NCBI GenBank assembly: GCA_024036415.1
Contig: JAMWET010005053.1
Location: 124,001 to 188,000 of the forward strand
Source: Prochilodus magdalenae
Lineage: Eukaryota > Chordata > Actinopteri > Characiformes > Prochilodontidae
Length of the DNA: 64,000 nucleotides
Direction of reading: 5' to 3'
Numbering within the stretch: the stretch's first letter is position 1; every line of letters begins with the position of its first letter. The notes beneath the pieces are model-generated. The model did not search any database, was not told the DNA's origin, and was given only the letters and a program-made list of their open reading frames with translations. Shown here piece after piece: positions 23,585 to 34,872 of the stretch. Both the position numbers and the translations under genes were made by a program.

Positions 23585-23705
23585 TTGTAGTTCTTGCTGA
23601 CCTGAGAATCTCCGGTTTACTCTGTAAACTCTTCAGTACAGCTGAGAGCAACTCCACTCCTGAATCCTGAAGGTCATTCATACTGAGATCCAGCTCTTTT
23701 GTGGG
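23585..23705 (-). pseudogene. NLR leucine-rich repeat relic, unit 2
   Basis: Only one repeat remains, with a reverse-strand 'SGVELLSAVLKSL' like block. The neighbouring repeat seen in unit 1 (11.83-12.0 kb) is absent. Confidence 0.55.
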
Positions 23706-24150
23706 CTTGGATAAAGCTTATGCCTGTTTTCCCTAGGATGTTTTGTGGGAGGCCCTCTGGGAGTATGAGGTGCTGGTGCCATTACTATGGGCCATTCCGT
23801 CACTGTAGTCCCAGAGTGATAGATGTATGTATAGGTCAATCTTAGTAAATGTCTATGTTGAATGTTGTGCCTTGTGATATTCATATTCAGAGCACCAATG
23901 CTTCTTCACTAATTATAGGAAGAGGATTTTTGAGATTGACTAAAGGCTGAGACAGGCAGCAACAGCAATGAAGCTATCGTAGCAGAGAGTAGTGGTGCAG
24001 AGGGCTTTGAGCCATGAGGCAAAGCTCATCACTGACCACTCAGTCTACCTCTCCATTCTCAAATGTGGTCACAATGATCCACAATGGAAAATTCAAGAAA
24101 TTTATTTGGACAAAAAGATGGGAAGCTTCTGTAATACATCTGTAAAATTA

Positions 24151-24255
24151 GGAGGTGATGTGTGTTAGGCATCACTGGATCTCCCGAGCAGAGGACAGAA
24201 ACCTCTGAAGAAGAAGAAGAGGAGAGTGGAGAGCTCTGAACTCGATCAGATGTAG
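24151..24255 (+). pseudogene. Orphan receptor last exon with stop at the ITIM tyrosine
   Basis: The sequence matches exon 5 of genes 1-4 from the GGDVC block to the stop. The first ITIM tyrosine codon TAT is TAG at 24,166-24,168. About 25 bp holding the second ITIM are deleted near 24,242. It begins immediately after unit-end sequence, with no other exons upstream, so it is the remnant of a receptor gene lost in a deletion. Confidence 0.8.
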
Positions 24256-24557
24256 CTGAACTGATTCAGTCATTAACGTGAGTCGATTCAGTGGACTAAA
24301 ACTCACTTCCAGCTCTTTCAGATGGTCAGATATATTCTCTCTGGGTTTGGACACTTTACGTTTTCAAAATTAAAAATGTCCTAAAGATTTAATTTGTTCA
24401 TTTTTTAAATATTTCTGACTTTACACATATAAATCTATATTTCCTCTGTTACTTCCTAATAGCTCTGATTGTAACTCTCAAAAACATCTGTAGACCTGAA
24501 TGTAAAACAAAGTGTATCTGTTGTGTTTATATATTTCATCAATAAAAGACTTCAGAG

Positions 24558-24620
24558 AAGAACAGAGTGGAGCTCTCTGATATCTGTACATACTCCAAGG
24601 TCAAACATGGTCAGATGTAG
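24558..24620 (+). pseudogene. Second orphan receptor tail, gene 5 type
   Basis: AGAGTGGAGCTCTCTGATAT followed by TGTACATACTCC and an in-frame TAG matches the divergent last exon of gene 5 (about 49,000-49,059), not that of genes 1-4. It keeps a CTYSKV motif. It lies 300 bp from the previous relic, so two different receptor tails are joined here. DNA downstream to about 26.3 kb also parallels the region after gene 5. Confidence 0.75.
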
Positions 24621-24674
24621 ACCTGCAGTCAGGGATCAGTGGGTTCTGTACTGGTTCCATCACTAACTTTAGTG

Positions 24675-24893
24675 AACCTTCTTTGCTTGTTCTGCTATCT
24701 GGTGTGGACCAGAGGAGGATGTGTTCCCCATTTGGGTCTTGGTTCCTCTCAAGGTTTCCTCCTCTTGCTCTGAGGGAGTTTCTGCTGTGGCCTCTGGTTT
24801 GCTCCCCATAGGTTTGAATCTGGATTCCCTGTATAGCTGCTTTGTGACTGCCTCTGTTTTATATGGTACATATAAATAAACCTATCAAAGACT
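24675..24893 (+). repeat. Dispersed fish repeat ending in ATAAATAAA-like sequence
   Basis: Contains GGTTCCTCTCAAGGTTTCCT, GAGGGAGTTTCTGC, and AGCTGCTTTGTGACTGCCT before an AATAAA-like end. I recognise this as a common fish interspersed repeat; its class is unsure. Confidence 0.6.
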
Positions 24894-24899
24894 CAATTT

Positions 24900-25885
24900 C
24901 AGTATTCTACATAGGTGTTAAAAACCTGAGGTCTGAGATGTATGGAAACGAAAAGTACTTTCTGTTTTGGGGCAGACCGTATATCCATACATGAAATCCC
25001 ACAAATGTCTGAGCAGAGAAAATAGAAAGGTAACAATCACTAATACAGTCTAGCAGTAAAATAACAGGAAGGTAATGAACTACTTCTAAGTAGAGGATCT
25101 AAACTAGCTTAAAACAAAAAAAGGTGACCAACACATGGGTGGATTTCTTTCAAGCAAGACAACCTTTCAGCTCATACTCCCTTGTTTATCTGTCGTGCAT
25201 TTATGTGCAGCTCCTCCGGTTCTCCAGTCCAAGGGAGCATGGTACACTTAAGTCTTCAAACCCAGAAATGGAAAGATTGAATGAATGAATGATATCTCCC
25301 CAAACCTTTTCTGTCATCCTAATACCTCTTTTAAATACAGATACACAATATAAACTAGAGTTTAGACTTGAGTTACAGTAACACATGGACAGAGTGCCTC
25401 TGATTTGTACCTACAGCTGGTGTAGATGTCTCAGTACATTATAGCCAAAAGGTTTAAATGCTATGGGCCTGTGTTTCAGCACCAACAGGCTAACAGAAAT
25501 GCTAACAGCTCGTGGTGCAGTGTGGAGTGATGAACTGTAGCTCTGTTACCTGATGGGGATTTGTTTGTAACAAGTCTGAGAGTGTAGCTTAAATTCACGA
25601 TCACCTTAAATTTCCTGAGATCTTAAATTAACATCTATCTTAAATTCATTGCCATTTTAAATCCACTAACCATCACAAATACCTTAATTTCCCAAATTTC
25701 TAAAACTCACTTCTACCTTAAATCCTCTTCCACACTGGTGGTCTATATTTGTTTTCCTCCTGGTTCCTATAAAGAACAAGAGCTTTATAAAGAACGTCTG
25801 AACCATCTCCCACCAAACTCACTCATGGTGAATGTGTATGTGTGAAGACTGAACTCCACCTACACAGGCATTGAGCCCTCGAGCC
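24900..25885. other. AT-rich stretch with no recognised gene
   Basis: No long frame or splice structure is supported. A block near 25,520-25,570 (CTCTGTTACCTGATGGGGAT) has a counterpart at 49,550. This indicates the stretch once followed a gene 5-like copy. Confidence 0.5.
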
Positions 25886-25889
25886 TTAA

Positions 25890-25970
25890 ACAGGAAACCC
25901 ACAGCAAGGCCAGCACACTGACTGCCTATAACAGCTGATCTCAGACCTGCTCACAGTCAACAATGGGACA
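25890..25970 (+). repeat. Element B, copy 5 (shortened)
   Basis: Opens ACAGGAAACCCACAGCAAGG, lacks part of the middle, and ends CTGATCTCAGACCTG. Confidence 0.6.
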
Positions 25971-25984
25971 AACACTGATAACAG

Positions 25985-26330
25985 TGAGGGGGCGTGGTGG
26001 GTAGAAGAAACAACAAGAAACCCCCCCAGTGAGGTCAGAAACACCCCCAACAATGTTCACCCTGAAACCAAATACAAACTCCTAATAAACCAGCTATAGA
26101 CTGGTGATAAAGACAGCAGAACCTCATCCTCTTATACAGACATCACGCTTAATGTTCTATCAGTAGTTAGAACTAGAACCTGTGAGGAGTGTTAGTCCAC
26201 ATTAGACCCCTGCAGTTTCAGCTACTGAGTAGACTCATCTATCCGGCCTGATTAGAGGGATGAAACACTCAGATCTATGAGTAACAGGATATGAATGGTT
26301 CAGTTTAGACCTGATGTAGAAGATGAACCT
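25985..26330 (+). repeat. Block duplicated at 49.94-50.42 kb
   Basis: Shared strings include CACCCTGAAACCAAATACA, CTATAGACTGGTGATAAAGA and GTTCTATCAGTAGTTAGAAC. They appear in the same order at about 50,020-50,160. This block links the unit 2/3 junction region with the region after gene 5. Confidence 0.8.
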
Positions 26331-26735
26331 GTGTGTGATATGGTACCGCAGACAGTCGTGTACCTGAGTACCTGTGCTGAGTTTGGTTACTCCTCCTGTG
26401 GGGGACCAAGTGAACCAAGCTGGAATGTGGGGGTGGGGTTATTATGAAGTGCTGTTAAATCATTTTGATTGGTAGTGTTTCTCCAGAATATGGTCTCTTC
26501 TTCTGTTTGGGTCTTCAGGCAGTTGAATGTCCTGTTCATGACTCCTCTGATTGTATCCGTCCATCTGGTTGCTGGTTGTCTTCTTTTACCTTCAGCTAAA
26601 GATGCAAGTTAACAGCCATGCAGTCATGTGACGAAGAGAATACTTACCTCCAAGCAACATTTGAAGCGTTATGACAGACCCCGGATCCCCCTCCTTTCTC
26701 TGACCCCGAGAGTGGCTAACACCAGTCAGTCTAAA

Positions 26736-26840
26736 ACAGGAAACCCACAATGAGACCCTGCAGCTCAGAACACCTCAGAACCCTGTTCACTGACTGTCTG
26801 TACTGACTGATCTCACATCTGCTCTGTACTGTGTACACGG
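26736..26840 (+). repeat. Element A, copy 5
   Basis: Form A with CAATGAGACC. It is followed by the best-preserved version of the small coiled-coil-like frame. Confidence 0.75.
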
Positions 26841-27013
26841 GAGATTCAGGCCTGGTTAAAGTGGAGGAACTGATCCAGGATCTGATAGAAACATTAGAAG
26901 ATCTAAGATCACAGTTTAGTGGAACAGTAAAGAAACTGAAACTGGCTCAAAGTTCTTCTGCTCCACACACACAGTCATGGAACCTTCTGTGGTTAGTAAC
27001 GGTCCCCTCATAA
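26831..27013 (+). pseudogene. Small conserved reading frame next to element A, coiled-coil-like
   Basis: 60 codons, GTG to TAA, including a block 'VEELIQDLIETLEDL' with leucine/isoleucine spacing of a short amphipathic helix. In unit 1 the same frame is split: its first half is at 2,335-2,375 and its second at about 2,715-2,790, around an insertion. It could be a decayed exon of an unrelated gene. Confidence 0.35.
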
Positions 27014-27373
27014 AGACACATAGACAAACAGAAGCTCAGAGCTCACACCACATAACATGATCCTCCAGCTCATTACACTACACACAGATCAGAACACTGG
27101 GAGGACTTTTTACCACCGACAGCTCTTTTACAGACAGTTATCTAGAACCGGTGACCTTGAACCTGAATAAATTAGTGTCTTCTGAAACTCAGTCATTAAA
27201 GAGTTATTCTGATCATAGCCAGCTGGTCAGTGTGCTGACCAATGCCCCCTTACAGCTGTATAAACACCCTCATGCTCAGTTTATACACACTTTAGAAATG
27301 GAGGTTAATTTTGTGTGATGAGATTCACTTTCACCCACTCACAAACGAGCCTGAGAGACTCACAACATACCAA

Positions 27374-27475
27374 AGAGGAAACCCACAGCAAAGGCCTGCA
27401 GCTCAGGGCATATCCGCACACCTGACACTGACTGTCTTAATCAACTGCTCTCAGATCTGATCAGGAAGTGATCTC
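27374..27475 (+). repeat. Element B, copy 6 (before gene 3)
   Basis: Form B with opening G for C (AGAGGAAACCCACA) and end ATCAGGAAGTG. Confidence 0.7.
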
Positions 27476-27749
27476 TCATCGTGTAGAGGGTAATCTGTTC
27501 CTAAACAGTTTCATATTTGGATCTGGATCCATGGTGTCAAGGAATACATCATAGAAAGCTTACCACCCACACTGGACAGCACAGCAGATACTGATAGCTC
27601 TTTAATGATGGTAACCAGTAGGCTAGAAACTGTCCATGTGAAACAGAAAAGTGACTCTGTGCAGAATCACATTTTGCAATTAGTGCAGGAGCCCCGCACA
27701 CCATAATCCTGCAGTCTGGCGAAGCAGAACACCCATCAGAGTGTCTCTG

Positions 27750-28200
27750 TTAATGCCACCACATCGGACACAGCATCTTACATTGCTAACGGGACTTTGC
27801 AAACATAAGCATGGTCTGAATGATTCATGGTATCATTTGATGTGAGGGTTTTGTGTGTGTGGTGCGGACGCCATGACACCATGAACTCCAGTTGTCAATG
27901 AAGTACGGTGCAGACTGGTCGTGGTTCCATACTGCTCTTGGCTGTGTTCACATGGCAGAGGCTTGGATCCAGTGGTTCTGACTAAACACATCATTGACCA
28001 GTGACCCACTAGGTTTTTCACTGCTTTCTGACCATTTGAAATCGCTTTAGGGACTATCATGTACCCCCACAGTTATGGGACCCCCATTGGGCCCCAAGTT
28101 GTCCAGAATTAGTTCTAGGAGCTTTACTGAGTTTTCTGTGATGTGGGGGAAATGTCTATTCACATCCGAGATCCTGCACCTACAAACACCACAAGTAGGT
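27750..28200 (+). mobile_element. Tc1-type transposase relic, unit 3 copy
   Basis: Parallels 4,180-4,720 with many single-base insertions. The TGGTTCCATACTGCTCTTGG string is shared. No LTR is present at the nearby site occupied in units 1-2. Confidence 0.5.
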
Positions 28201-28503
28201 GAGGGAACTGTGACTGAAGCCCTCTAAATGGAGAGCTGCAAACGGAAATAATTATGAATTTACATAACTGATCAGAATGTTTCAGTTCAGATCAGAGAGA
28301 ATGGAGAACTCAGCCTACAAAGAAACCTCCAAACACAAGCAGTCGTCCACAGAAGTCTGGTGGCAGCAGTGGGTCGATAACTAAAGACCGCCCTGTTATG
28401 ATATGACCAATCAGAAAGCGTGTGCCTCAGTGTAACATCTCTCATTGGTGAAGGTCTGATTTATCTATGCGTGAGAAATTATCAAAATTAAAAAACATTC
28501 CAC

Positions 28504-28519
28504 TGACGTGTGGACCAAT
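28504..28519 (+). promoter_or_regulatory. Gene 3 promoter block, interrupted
   Basis: Reads TGACGTGTGGACCAAT: two extra bases separate the TGACGT core from GGACCAAT, so ERSE-II spacing is lost. Distance to the ATG is 72 bp. Confidence 0.55.
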
Positions 28520-28969
28520 CAAACCACGACACAGACATCCGCTTTACACAGACTCTCACCTTTGTCCCCCACCCAGCTCCCGTCTCTGAGATGGAGAGGT
28601 CGAGAGCTTGTTACTCCTCACTCTGGTGCTGTAAGTGAACTGTTCCACTCTTCTACCTTCAGCCACCTGATATGGTGTATTTATAGTAGCCTCTTCTGAT
28701 TCATTCTACTTCAGCTGTTCAGGTTCTAAAGAGTCTCTGGAATGTGTTTAGATCTAGAACCCTGCTGAGCTATCATCTGTTGCCTTATTTAAGAAGGGAA
28801 CTCTTCAGTGCACATTAAATAAAACACTGTGTGGTCTTAAAGAGGAGGAAGTTTTGTTCTCTTAACTCTGGTGTTTACCTGTGTTTTAATCTTCCTTCAG
28901 TTTGTTTTTTCCTGCAGTTACTGTAGGAGCTAACCCTAAATACTGGTGCTCAACTAAGACCGTGGTTCT

Positions 28970-29070
28970 CAAACGGTTCTCAGTCCTCAGTTTTTATACT
29001 GTCCTTATGTGTCCAGTTAGACTGGAGTAAACATGGAGATGGTCTGAGGGTCCAAGTTTTAGAACCATTG
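28970..29070. mobile_element. hAT-like MITE in intron 1 of gene 3
   Basis: Shortened, indel-rich copy of the element in genes 1 and 2. Confidence 0.5.
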
Positions 29071-30350
29071 AGCTAAGAGGGTCTTTATCTTAAACCCGCC
29101 AGTGAGAACCTAAAACAGTTAGATGAAAGTTTGAAGGTGTGTGAGATCTACTCGTTCTACTGTATTCTAATCTACAAGTGTGGTTGTTGTGCTGCAGCTG
29201 TTCTGTTCTCCAGGATCTCTGGAGAAGAAGTGGAGATGAGAGTCAGACCTGGAGACAATGTCACTCTCTACAGTGACTGTGTTAGGGAGCCTGGGAACTA
29301 GTGTAGTTTGATTTTAGAATTTTTTGGCGCAGGTCCTCAGATGAAGATCAAACTCCTCTCATTTATCTCGGAGAGGTACTTTGGGGACTGCTGCTAATTC
29401 ATGTTGCGATTTAGTGCGAAATCCCTTCCTGAAAACGTATGATCTGCTGGTGAAGAACGTGTCTAAGTCAGACTTGGGTCTGTACTACTGCGCTGTATGG
29501 CAGAGGACGCCTATCAAAGATGGAACTGGAGCTCAAGGTCGAAGAGATGGAACCAGAATCACTCGACTGTCTCTCCTCGGTAAGATAACTCATTCTGATC
29601 TGTGGGTTCTGTTAGTAAATTATGTCATTTAAATTTAATAATGTCTGTGTGCGGGACTTTATAGTGTGAAGGCTTTATAGGACTTAATAAGAGCATTAAT
29701 GGAGCATCATAATGTTCCTGTACAGCTGTGTTTAATGTGAGGATATGAGGTGTAGAACAGTTAGTCTATCTTCTGGTGTAAAGATGAAGATGGGTTATGA
29801 GATGTTCACTGGAGTTTTATCTAAACCTCGTCACCATCTCTTAGAGCTTTCTCTCTTATTACAGACCCCCCTGTTCCTTGTGCTGATCCCCACGAGACCC
29901 CCTCCACCCTCCAGACCACCTCTACACCTCCTGTATCAGACTGTAGTGTCTGCTGGAAGCTGCTAGTCATTGTGTGTCCTATAGGTGTTCTGCTCTCCTC
30001 AGTTGTCTTCTCCACCTGTGTGTTCTACATCTTCAGAAAGAGGACTGAAGGTACTCTCTCTCTCTCTCTCTCTTTGTCTCCACCTTTTTGTCTACTAGAC
30101 GTTTCTCTCTTGTAGCTCCACCCTGATGGTGCAGTTAACGACTGTAGATCTTCTCCAGTTTCCAGTTAAAGTTAGCCGACTTCTAGTTCTTCATCAGTTT
30201 CTACCCACAGGACCCTCCTGTGTGCATATGGTCCACTTTCCACCTAGCAGTAACACTGATAATCTATTTCATTTATAGCTGAGGAGGAAAAGAATCAGAG
30301 AGAGAGAGAGAAATCACCCAATCATCAGATCAGAACCAGAGAGGCGGTAC

Positions 30351-30351
<1 letters not shown>

Positions 30352-30380
<29 letters not shown>
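30352..30380. repeat. CA microsatellite in intron 4 of gene 3
   Basis: Fourteen or so CA units. Shorter runs occupy the same place in genes 1, 2 and 4. Confidence 0.9.
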
Positions 30381-30383
<3 letters not shown>

Positions 30384-30965
30384 CTGGGTTCTTTGGTGTC
30401 AGATGGTTCCTGAGTATCCACTAAGGAGGCTAATCAGTACTCGTGTTTATAAATGATCTGCAGGTTGTAGGAGGTGATCTGTGTTATGCAGCGCTGGACC
30501 TCCCGAGCAGAGGACAGAAACCTCTGAAGAAGAAGAAGAGGAGAGTGGAGAGCTCTGAGTTCAGCACATACTCTGAGGTTAAAACTGATCAGATGTAGCT
30601 GAACTGATTCAGTCATTAACATGAGTCGATTCAGTGGACGGAAACTCACTTCCAGCTCTTTCAGATGGGCAGATTTATTCTCTCTGGGTTTGGATGGTCT
30701 CAGTGGATGGAGTTTAAAACCAGTTCTTGTGTTTCTCTGGTTACTGATTCTGTAATTTGATGTGGTGTCATGTGGTGTAAATGATTCATTCTGGGTTCTG
30801 ATTATTGGTGTGTTTAGAGTAATTAAGTCTATTTTTGAGAAAATATATTCGGTTCTGTTGTTTTATAAGAGTCATTATACTACAGATCTGCTGTAAGGAC
30901 GTCTGTGGGACTTTTTGAACTGCATATAAAACACAGTATGTCTTCTGCTTTGATCTGATACTGAT

Positions 30966-30971
30966 AATAAA
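30966..30971 (+). terminator. Gene 3 polyadenylation signal AATAAA
   Basis: Same relative place as in genes 1 and 2, 368 bp after the stop. Confidence 0.55.
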
Positions 30972-31460
30972 TGATTACATAGTCTGATTAACACAAACAC
31001 ACAGAGCCTGTTTATTTCACTTCTGTAGGTGTTTATTATGAGGAGTTAGAATAAAGACCACACTGAGTAGAACTAGAGAATCATACAGCAGGTTTACGTC
31101 CACTTAGCTGGTTGTGAGTTGTGTTGTTGTGGAGGTATGGGGGCCATACAGGAAGTGATGGAGGTGACGTAGCTAGCTGCTTTTCTGATTGCTAACATTA
31201 CAGCTACAAAGCTGGACAAGACACTTCACAAAGCCCAACACTGAAGACCCAACCTTAAACAGTTGTAGTTCTCCCCACCTTCTAGATGCATGATCAAGAG
31301 GGGTTTACCTAGTGAGGCCGGAGTGTCCCTATATGACACATGAGATCAAGAAGTCCAGTTCAGAGTCCTATTCACACAACATCAACACTTATTTGGACAT
31401 TTTCTCTTCATTTCTCTCTCTTACACTCTCACAGTCCCACATTAACACTAATACAAGATC

Positions 31461-34400
31461 AAGATTCAAGATTCAAGAGTTTTATTGTCATATGCACAGC
31501 ATAACAAGCAGTTACATTGTACAATGAAATTCTTACTTTGCAGTTCCTCCATTCCCGACAGTTTTAAAAAATATATATCAATATAAAAGGAGAGAGAAAA
31601 ATAATATATATATATGTACACTAAGTAAAGAAAAACACTAAGTAAAGGAAGGGAGAGTACAGTACTGTATGGATGCAAGTACGGTGCATATGCATGTGTA
31701 AAGTGCGCTGTGCAAGTACAGAAGTAAACAGTATGGTATAAAGTATAACAGTAGCAGCAGAATGTGTATTGGGCTCATATTAATGAGTACACGTCAGATT
31801 CAGAGTTCAGCCAGTTTCAGAGTGGAAGGGGGGAGGAGGTGTTCACAAGCCTGATGGCCTGTGGATAAAAACTGTCTGTCAGCCTGGCTGTTCTGGACTT
31901 CACACTCCTGTAGCGTCGGCCCGACGGTAGGAGCGTGATGAGGCTGTGTTGGGGGTGTGTACTGTCCCTGATGATGCTGTGGGTCCTCCTGATGACCCTG
32001 GTCCTGTAGATGTCCTGCAGTGAGGGGAAGGCTGCTCCGGAAATTAACTGTGCAGTCTTGATCACTCGCTGGAGAGCCTTCCTATCCTGAGCGGTGCAGT
32101 TTCCGTACCAGACTGTGATGGAGCTGGTAAGGACGCTCTCGATTGTACTTCTGTAGAAGTTGCTGAGAATTTGGGCTGACATGCCAAATTTCCTCAGCCT
32201 TCTCAGAAAGTACAACCGCTGCTGGGACTTCCGGACAATGTAGTGCGTGTTGTGTGTGACCAGGTTTAGATCCTCGCTGATGTGAACGCCGAGGAATTTG
32301 AAGGTTTTCACCCTCTCCACCTCTGTCCCACCTATGAACAGGGGTGTGTGTAGCTCCCGCCTCCTCCTCCTTGGATCAACAATCATTTCCTTGGTCTTGT
32401 CTGTATTCAAGGAAAGATTGTTGTAGTCACACCAGTCCACCAGCTCAGCCACCTCCCTCCTGTACGCTGTCTCATCCCCACCAGTGATCAGTCCGATGAC
32501 TGTAGTATCATCAGCAAACTTGATGATACTGGTGTTGCTCTGGGAGGCCACGCAGTCATACGTGAAGAGTGTGTGTACAGGAGGGGGCTCAGCACACAGC
32601 CCTGGGGGGGTCCCAGTGCTAACAGTTCTTGTGCTGGATGTGCGGCTGCCAATTCTGACTGACTGGGGTCTGTCCGTCAGGAAGTTCAGCACCCAGTTGC
32701 AGAGGGTGGGTGTCAGTCCGAGGGTGAGGAGCTTTCCTGCCAGTTTGGTGGGAATGACCGTGTTGAATGCTGATCTGTAGTCGATAAACAGCATTCTCAC
32801 ATATGTGTCCTTTGCCCTCCAGGTGTGTGAGGGCTGTGTGAATGGCAGTGTTGACTGCGTCGTCAGTGGAACGGTTCTGACGGTACGCAAACTGTAGCGG
32901 ATCTAGATTGTCAGGAATGGTCTCCTGGATGTGACTCATGACTATCCTCTCGAAGCACTTCATCACAATTGGGGTGAGTGCAACAGGGCGATAGTCATTC
33001 AGGCAGGTCACGACACTTTTCTTAGGGAGGGGGACGATGGTGGTGGTCTTGAAGCAAGATGGCACAGAAGATTGTGTAAGGGACAGGTTGAATATGTCCA
33101 CAAGCACGCCAGCCAGCTCTGAAGAGCAGACCTTGAGTGCCCGCCCGGGGATGTTGTCTGGGCCGGCGGCCTTCCGTGGGTTTATTCTCCTCAGAGCCTT
33201 GCACACCTCCACCGATGTCACAGTGAGCGATGAGTTCTGCGTGCTCCCCCTCGGCCATAACCCCTCTCTGTCTGTCGGGGTTGAGGGCCTCAAATCGTGC
33301 ATAGAACTCATTTAGCTGGTCTGGTAGTGTAGTGTGGCTGGTAGTGACCTCTCTGCTTCTCTGTTGATAGTCTGTGATGTGTCTCAGTCCTTGCCACATG
33401 CGCCTGGAGTCCGCAGAGGTGTAGCATCCCTCCAGCTTCACCCTGTACTGTCTCTTGGCCTGTCTGATAGATCTACGCAGGTCGTATCTGGCCCTTTTGT
33501 AGTCTTCAGCGTTGCCTGAGAGAAATGCAGTGGAGCGAGCACGTAGCATGGACCGAACATCACAGTTTATCCAGGGTTTCTGGTTGGGATAGGTTCTGCA
33601 GCGCTTTGTTGGAACAATGGTTTCTATGCAGGTGCTGATGTAGCTGGTTACTCCAGAGGCATAGTCCTCTAAGTCAACAGTACAGTCCTCTCCTACAGCA
33701 GCAGTTCTGAACACCTCCCAATCTGTAGTGTCAAAGCAGTCCTGAAGCACCAGATCAGTTTCTTCAGTCCACACTTTGATGGTTTTACTTACTGGGGGGG
33801 CTTGCTTGAGGAGTTGTCTGTATGCTGGATAGAGGAACACGGAGATGTGGTCGGACCGTCCGAAGTGCGGCCGAGCCGCAGCCTTGTAGCCACCCCTCAC
33901 GTTGCTGTAGACTTGGTCGAGAATGTTGTTCTCCCTCGTCGGAAAGCTCACGTGCTGGTGCTATTTGGGGGGGGACAGTCCTCAGGTTGCAGTGGTTAAA
34001 ATCGCCGGCGACAATAAACACCGCGTCCGGGTGTGCGGTCTCTTGCTTGCTGATTGCGTCGTGCAGCAGCCCCAGCGCCGTCGCCGAGTTCGCGCGTGGC
34101 GGAATGTAAACAGCCAGAATAAACACAGCGCTGAACTCTCTCGGCAGGTAAAAGGGTCTGCACTTCACCATCAGCAGTTCTAGGTCGGTTGAACAGTGTT
34201 TTTCGACAGTCTTTATGTCCGAACACCACCTGTTGTTTACGAAGACGCAGACGCCGCCGCCTTTGTTCTTCCCGGACGCCGCCGTGCGGTCCCCGCGGTG
34301 GACGGAGTGCGTTTGTAGCTGGATCGCGGAGTCCGGCGTGCTGTCTGAGAGCCAGGTTTCCGTGAGAATTAGAGCGCAGCAGTCTCTGATCTCACGCTGT

Positions 34401-34530
34401 GTTGTTATCCTCGCTCTCAGCTCATCCAGCTTGTTTTCGAGAGAGCGAACGTTGGCTAGCAGCAGGCTAGGTAGCGGCGGACGCATAGCCCTAGCCTTAA
34501 GTCTGGCGTGTAGCCCACCCCTCTAGCCCC
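31461..34530 (-). mobile_element. Non-LTR retrotransposon (L2/CR1-type), endonuclease plus RT, inactivated
   Basis: On the - strand, an APE-type endonuclease domain comes first (about 34,486-33,960, with 'LLLANVRSLENK', 'LTETWL' and 'AGDFNHC' motifs). Linker and RT follow: '[17 protein letters not shown]', '[10 protein letters not shown]' with catalytic Asp pair, and '[14 protein letters not shown]'. Frameshifts near 33,965 (G run), 33,250, 32,810 and 32,600 make it non-functional. The start is near the endonuclease N-terminus, so it is 5'-truncated. The 3' end (left) carries short GATTCAA-type repeats after an ACAATGAAATTC block. Genes 1 and 2 units keep the uninterrupted site (ACAAGATCAATTTCAC at about 8,325 and 21,538). 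Confidence 0.9.
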
Positions 34531-34636
34531 AATTTCACTTTACAGCATAAAGTTCATATTCAGTTATTACATGGAGAACAGTTATTACACTGAGAACAAT
34601 ACATTCTAACGTTAAGGATTTGAAGCTTGGAGTCCT

Positions 34637-34872
34637 CTCCATCCACAGGGTTAGACACTCTCAGAGTAAGGAGACCTGTCTGAGCATTAGAGGAGTCAGC
34701 AGGAGCTTCAGCACCATGGGCAGTTACAGCAGAGAGCCAGCACTCACTGACCTGCTGTTCTCTACACACATATATAGAGCCCCTGGTGTACTGTAGACTG
34801 ATCTCCATGGAACTGAAGCTACATGTCCTGGTGAGAAGTGTGCTAGTCACATGACTGAGCATGTAGTTTCAT
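34637..34872 (+). repeat. Element X, copy 5
   Basis: Resumes directly after the retrotransposon. Its reverse frame of 100 codons is the longest among X copies. Confidence 0.6.

Larger units (their letters stand above)
12795..24145. repeat. Tandem unit 2 of the receptor array
   Basis: This is a near-copy of unit 1 carrying receptor gene 2. It is shorter because about 1.3 kb matching 10.34-11.70 kb is missing near 23.35 kb. It ends abruptly near 24,145, where the expected unit-end sequence switches into a broken receptor last exon. That looks like a deletion junction. Confidence 0.8.
28591..30598 (+). pseudogene. Receptor gene 3, broken in the V exon
   Basis: Exon equivalents: 28591-28630, 29198-29579, 29865-30050, 30279-30346 and 30464-30598. 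Exon 1 has three scattered inserted bases that restore frame but replace the hydrophobic signal core. Exon 2 begins well but meets TAG at 29,299-29,301, then several indels and a lost strand before the well-kept SDLGLYYC block. The first conserved Cys is Ser (TACAGTGAC). Exons 3-5 are intact, with stalk, membrane segment, LCYAAL and STYSEV. Damage is confined to about 27.4-29.5 kb, where even non-coding DNA shows frequent one-base insertions. True decay and poor consensus sequence are therefore both possible. Confidence 0.8.

Noticed and set aside
31461..34530. An active retrotransposon
   Set aside because: At least four frameshifts separate endonuclease and RT blocks, and the 5' end is missing.
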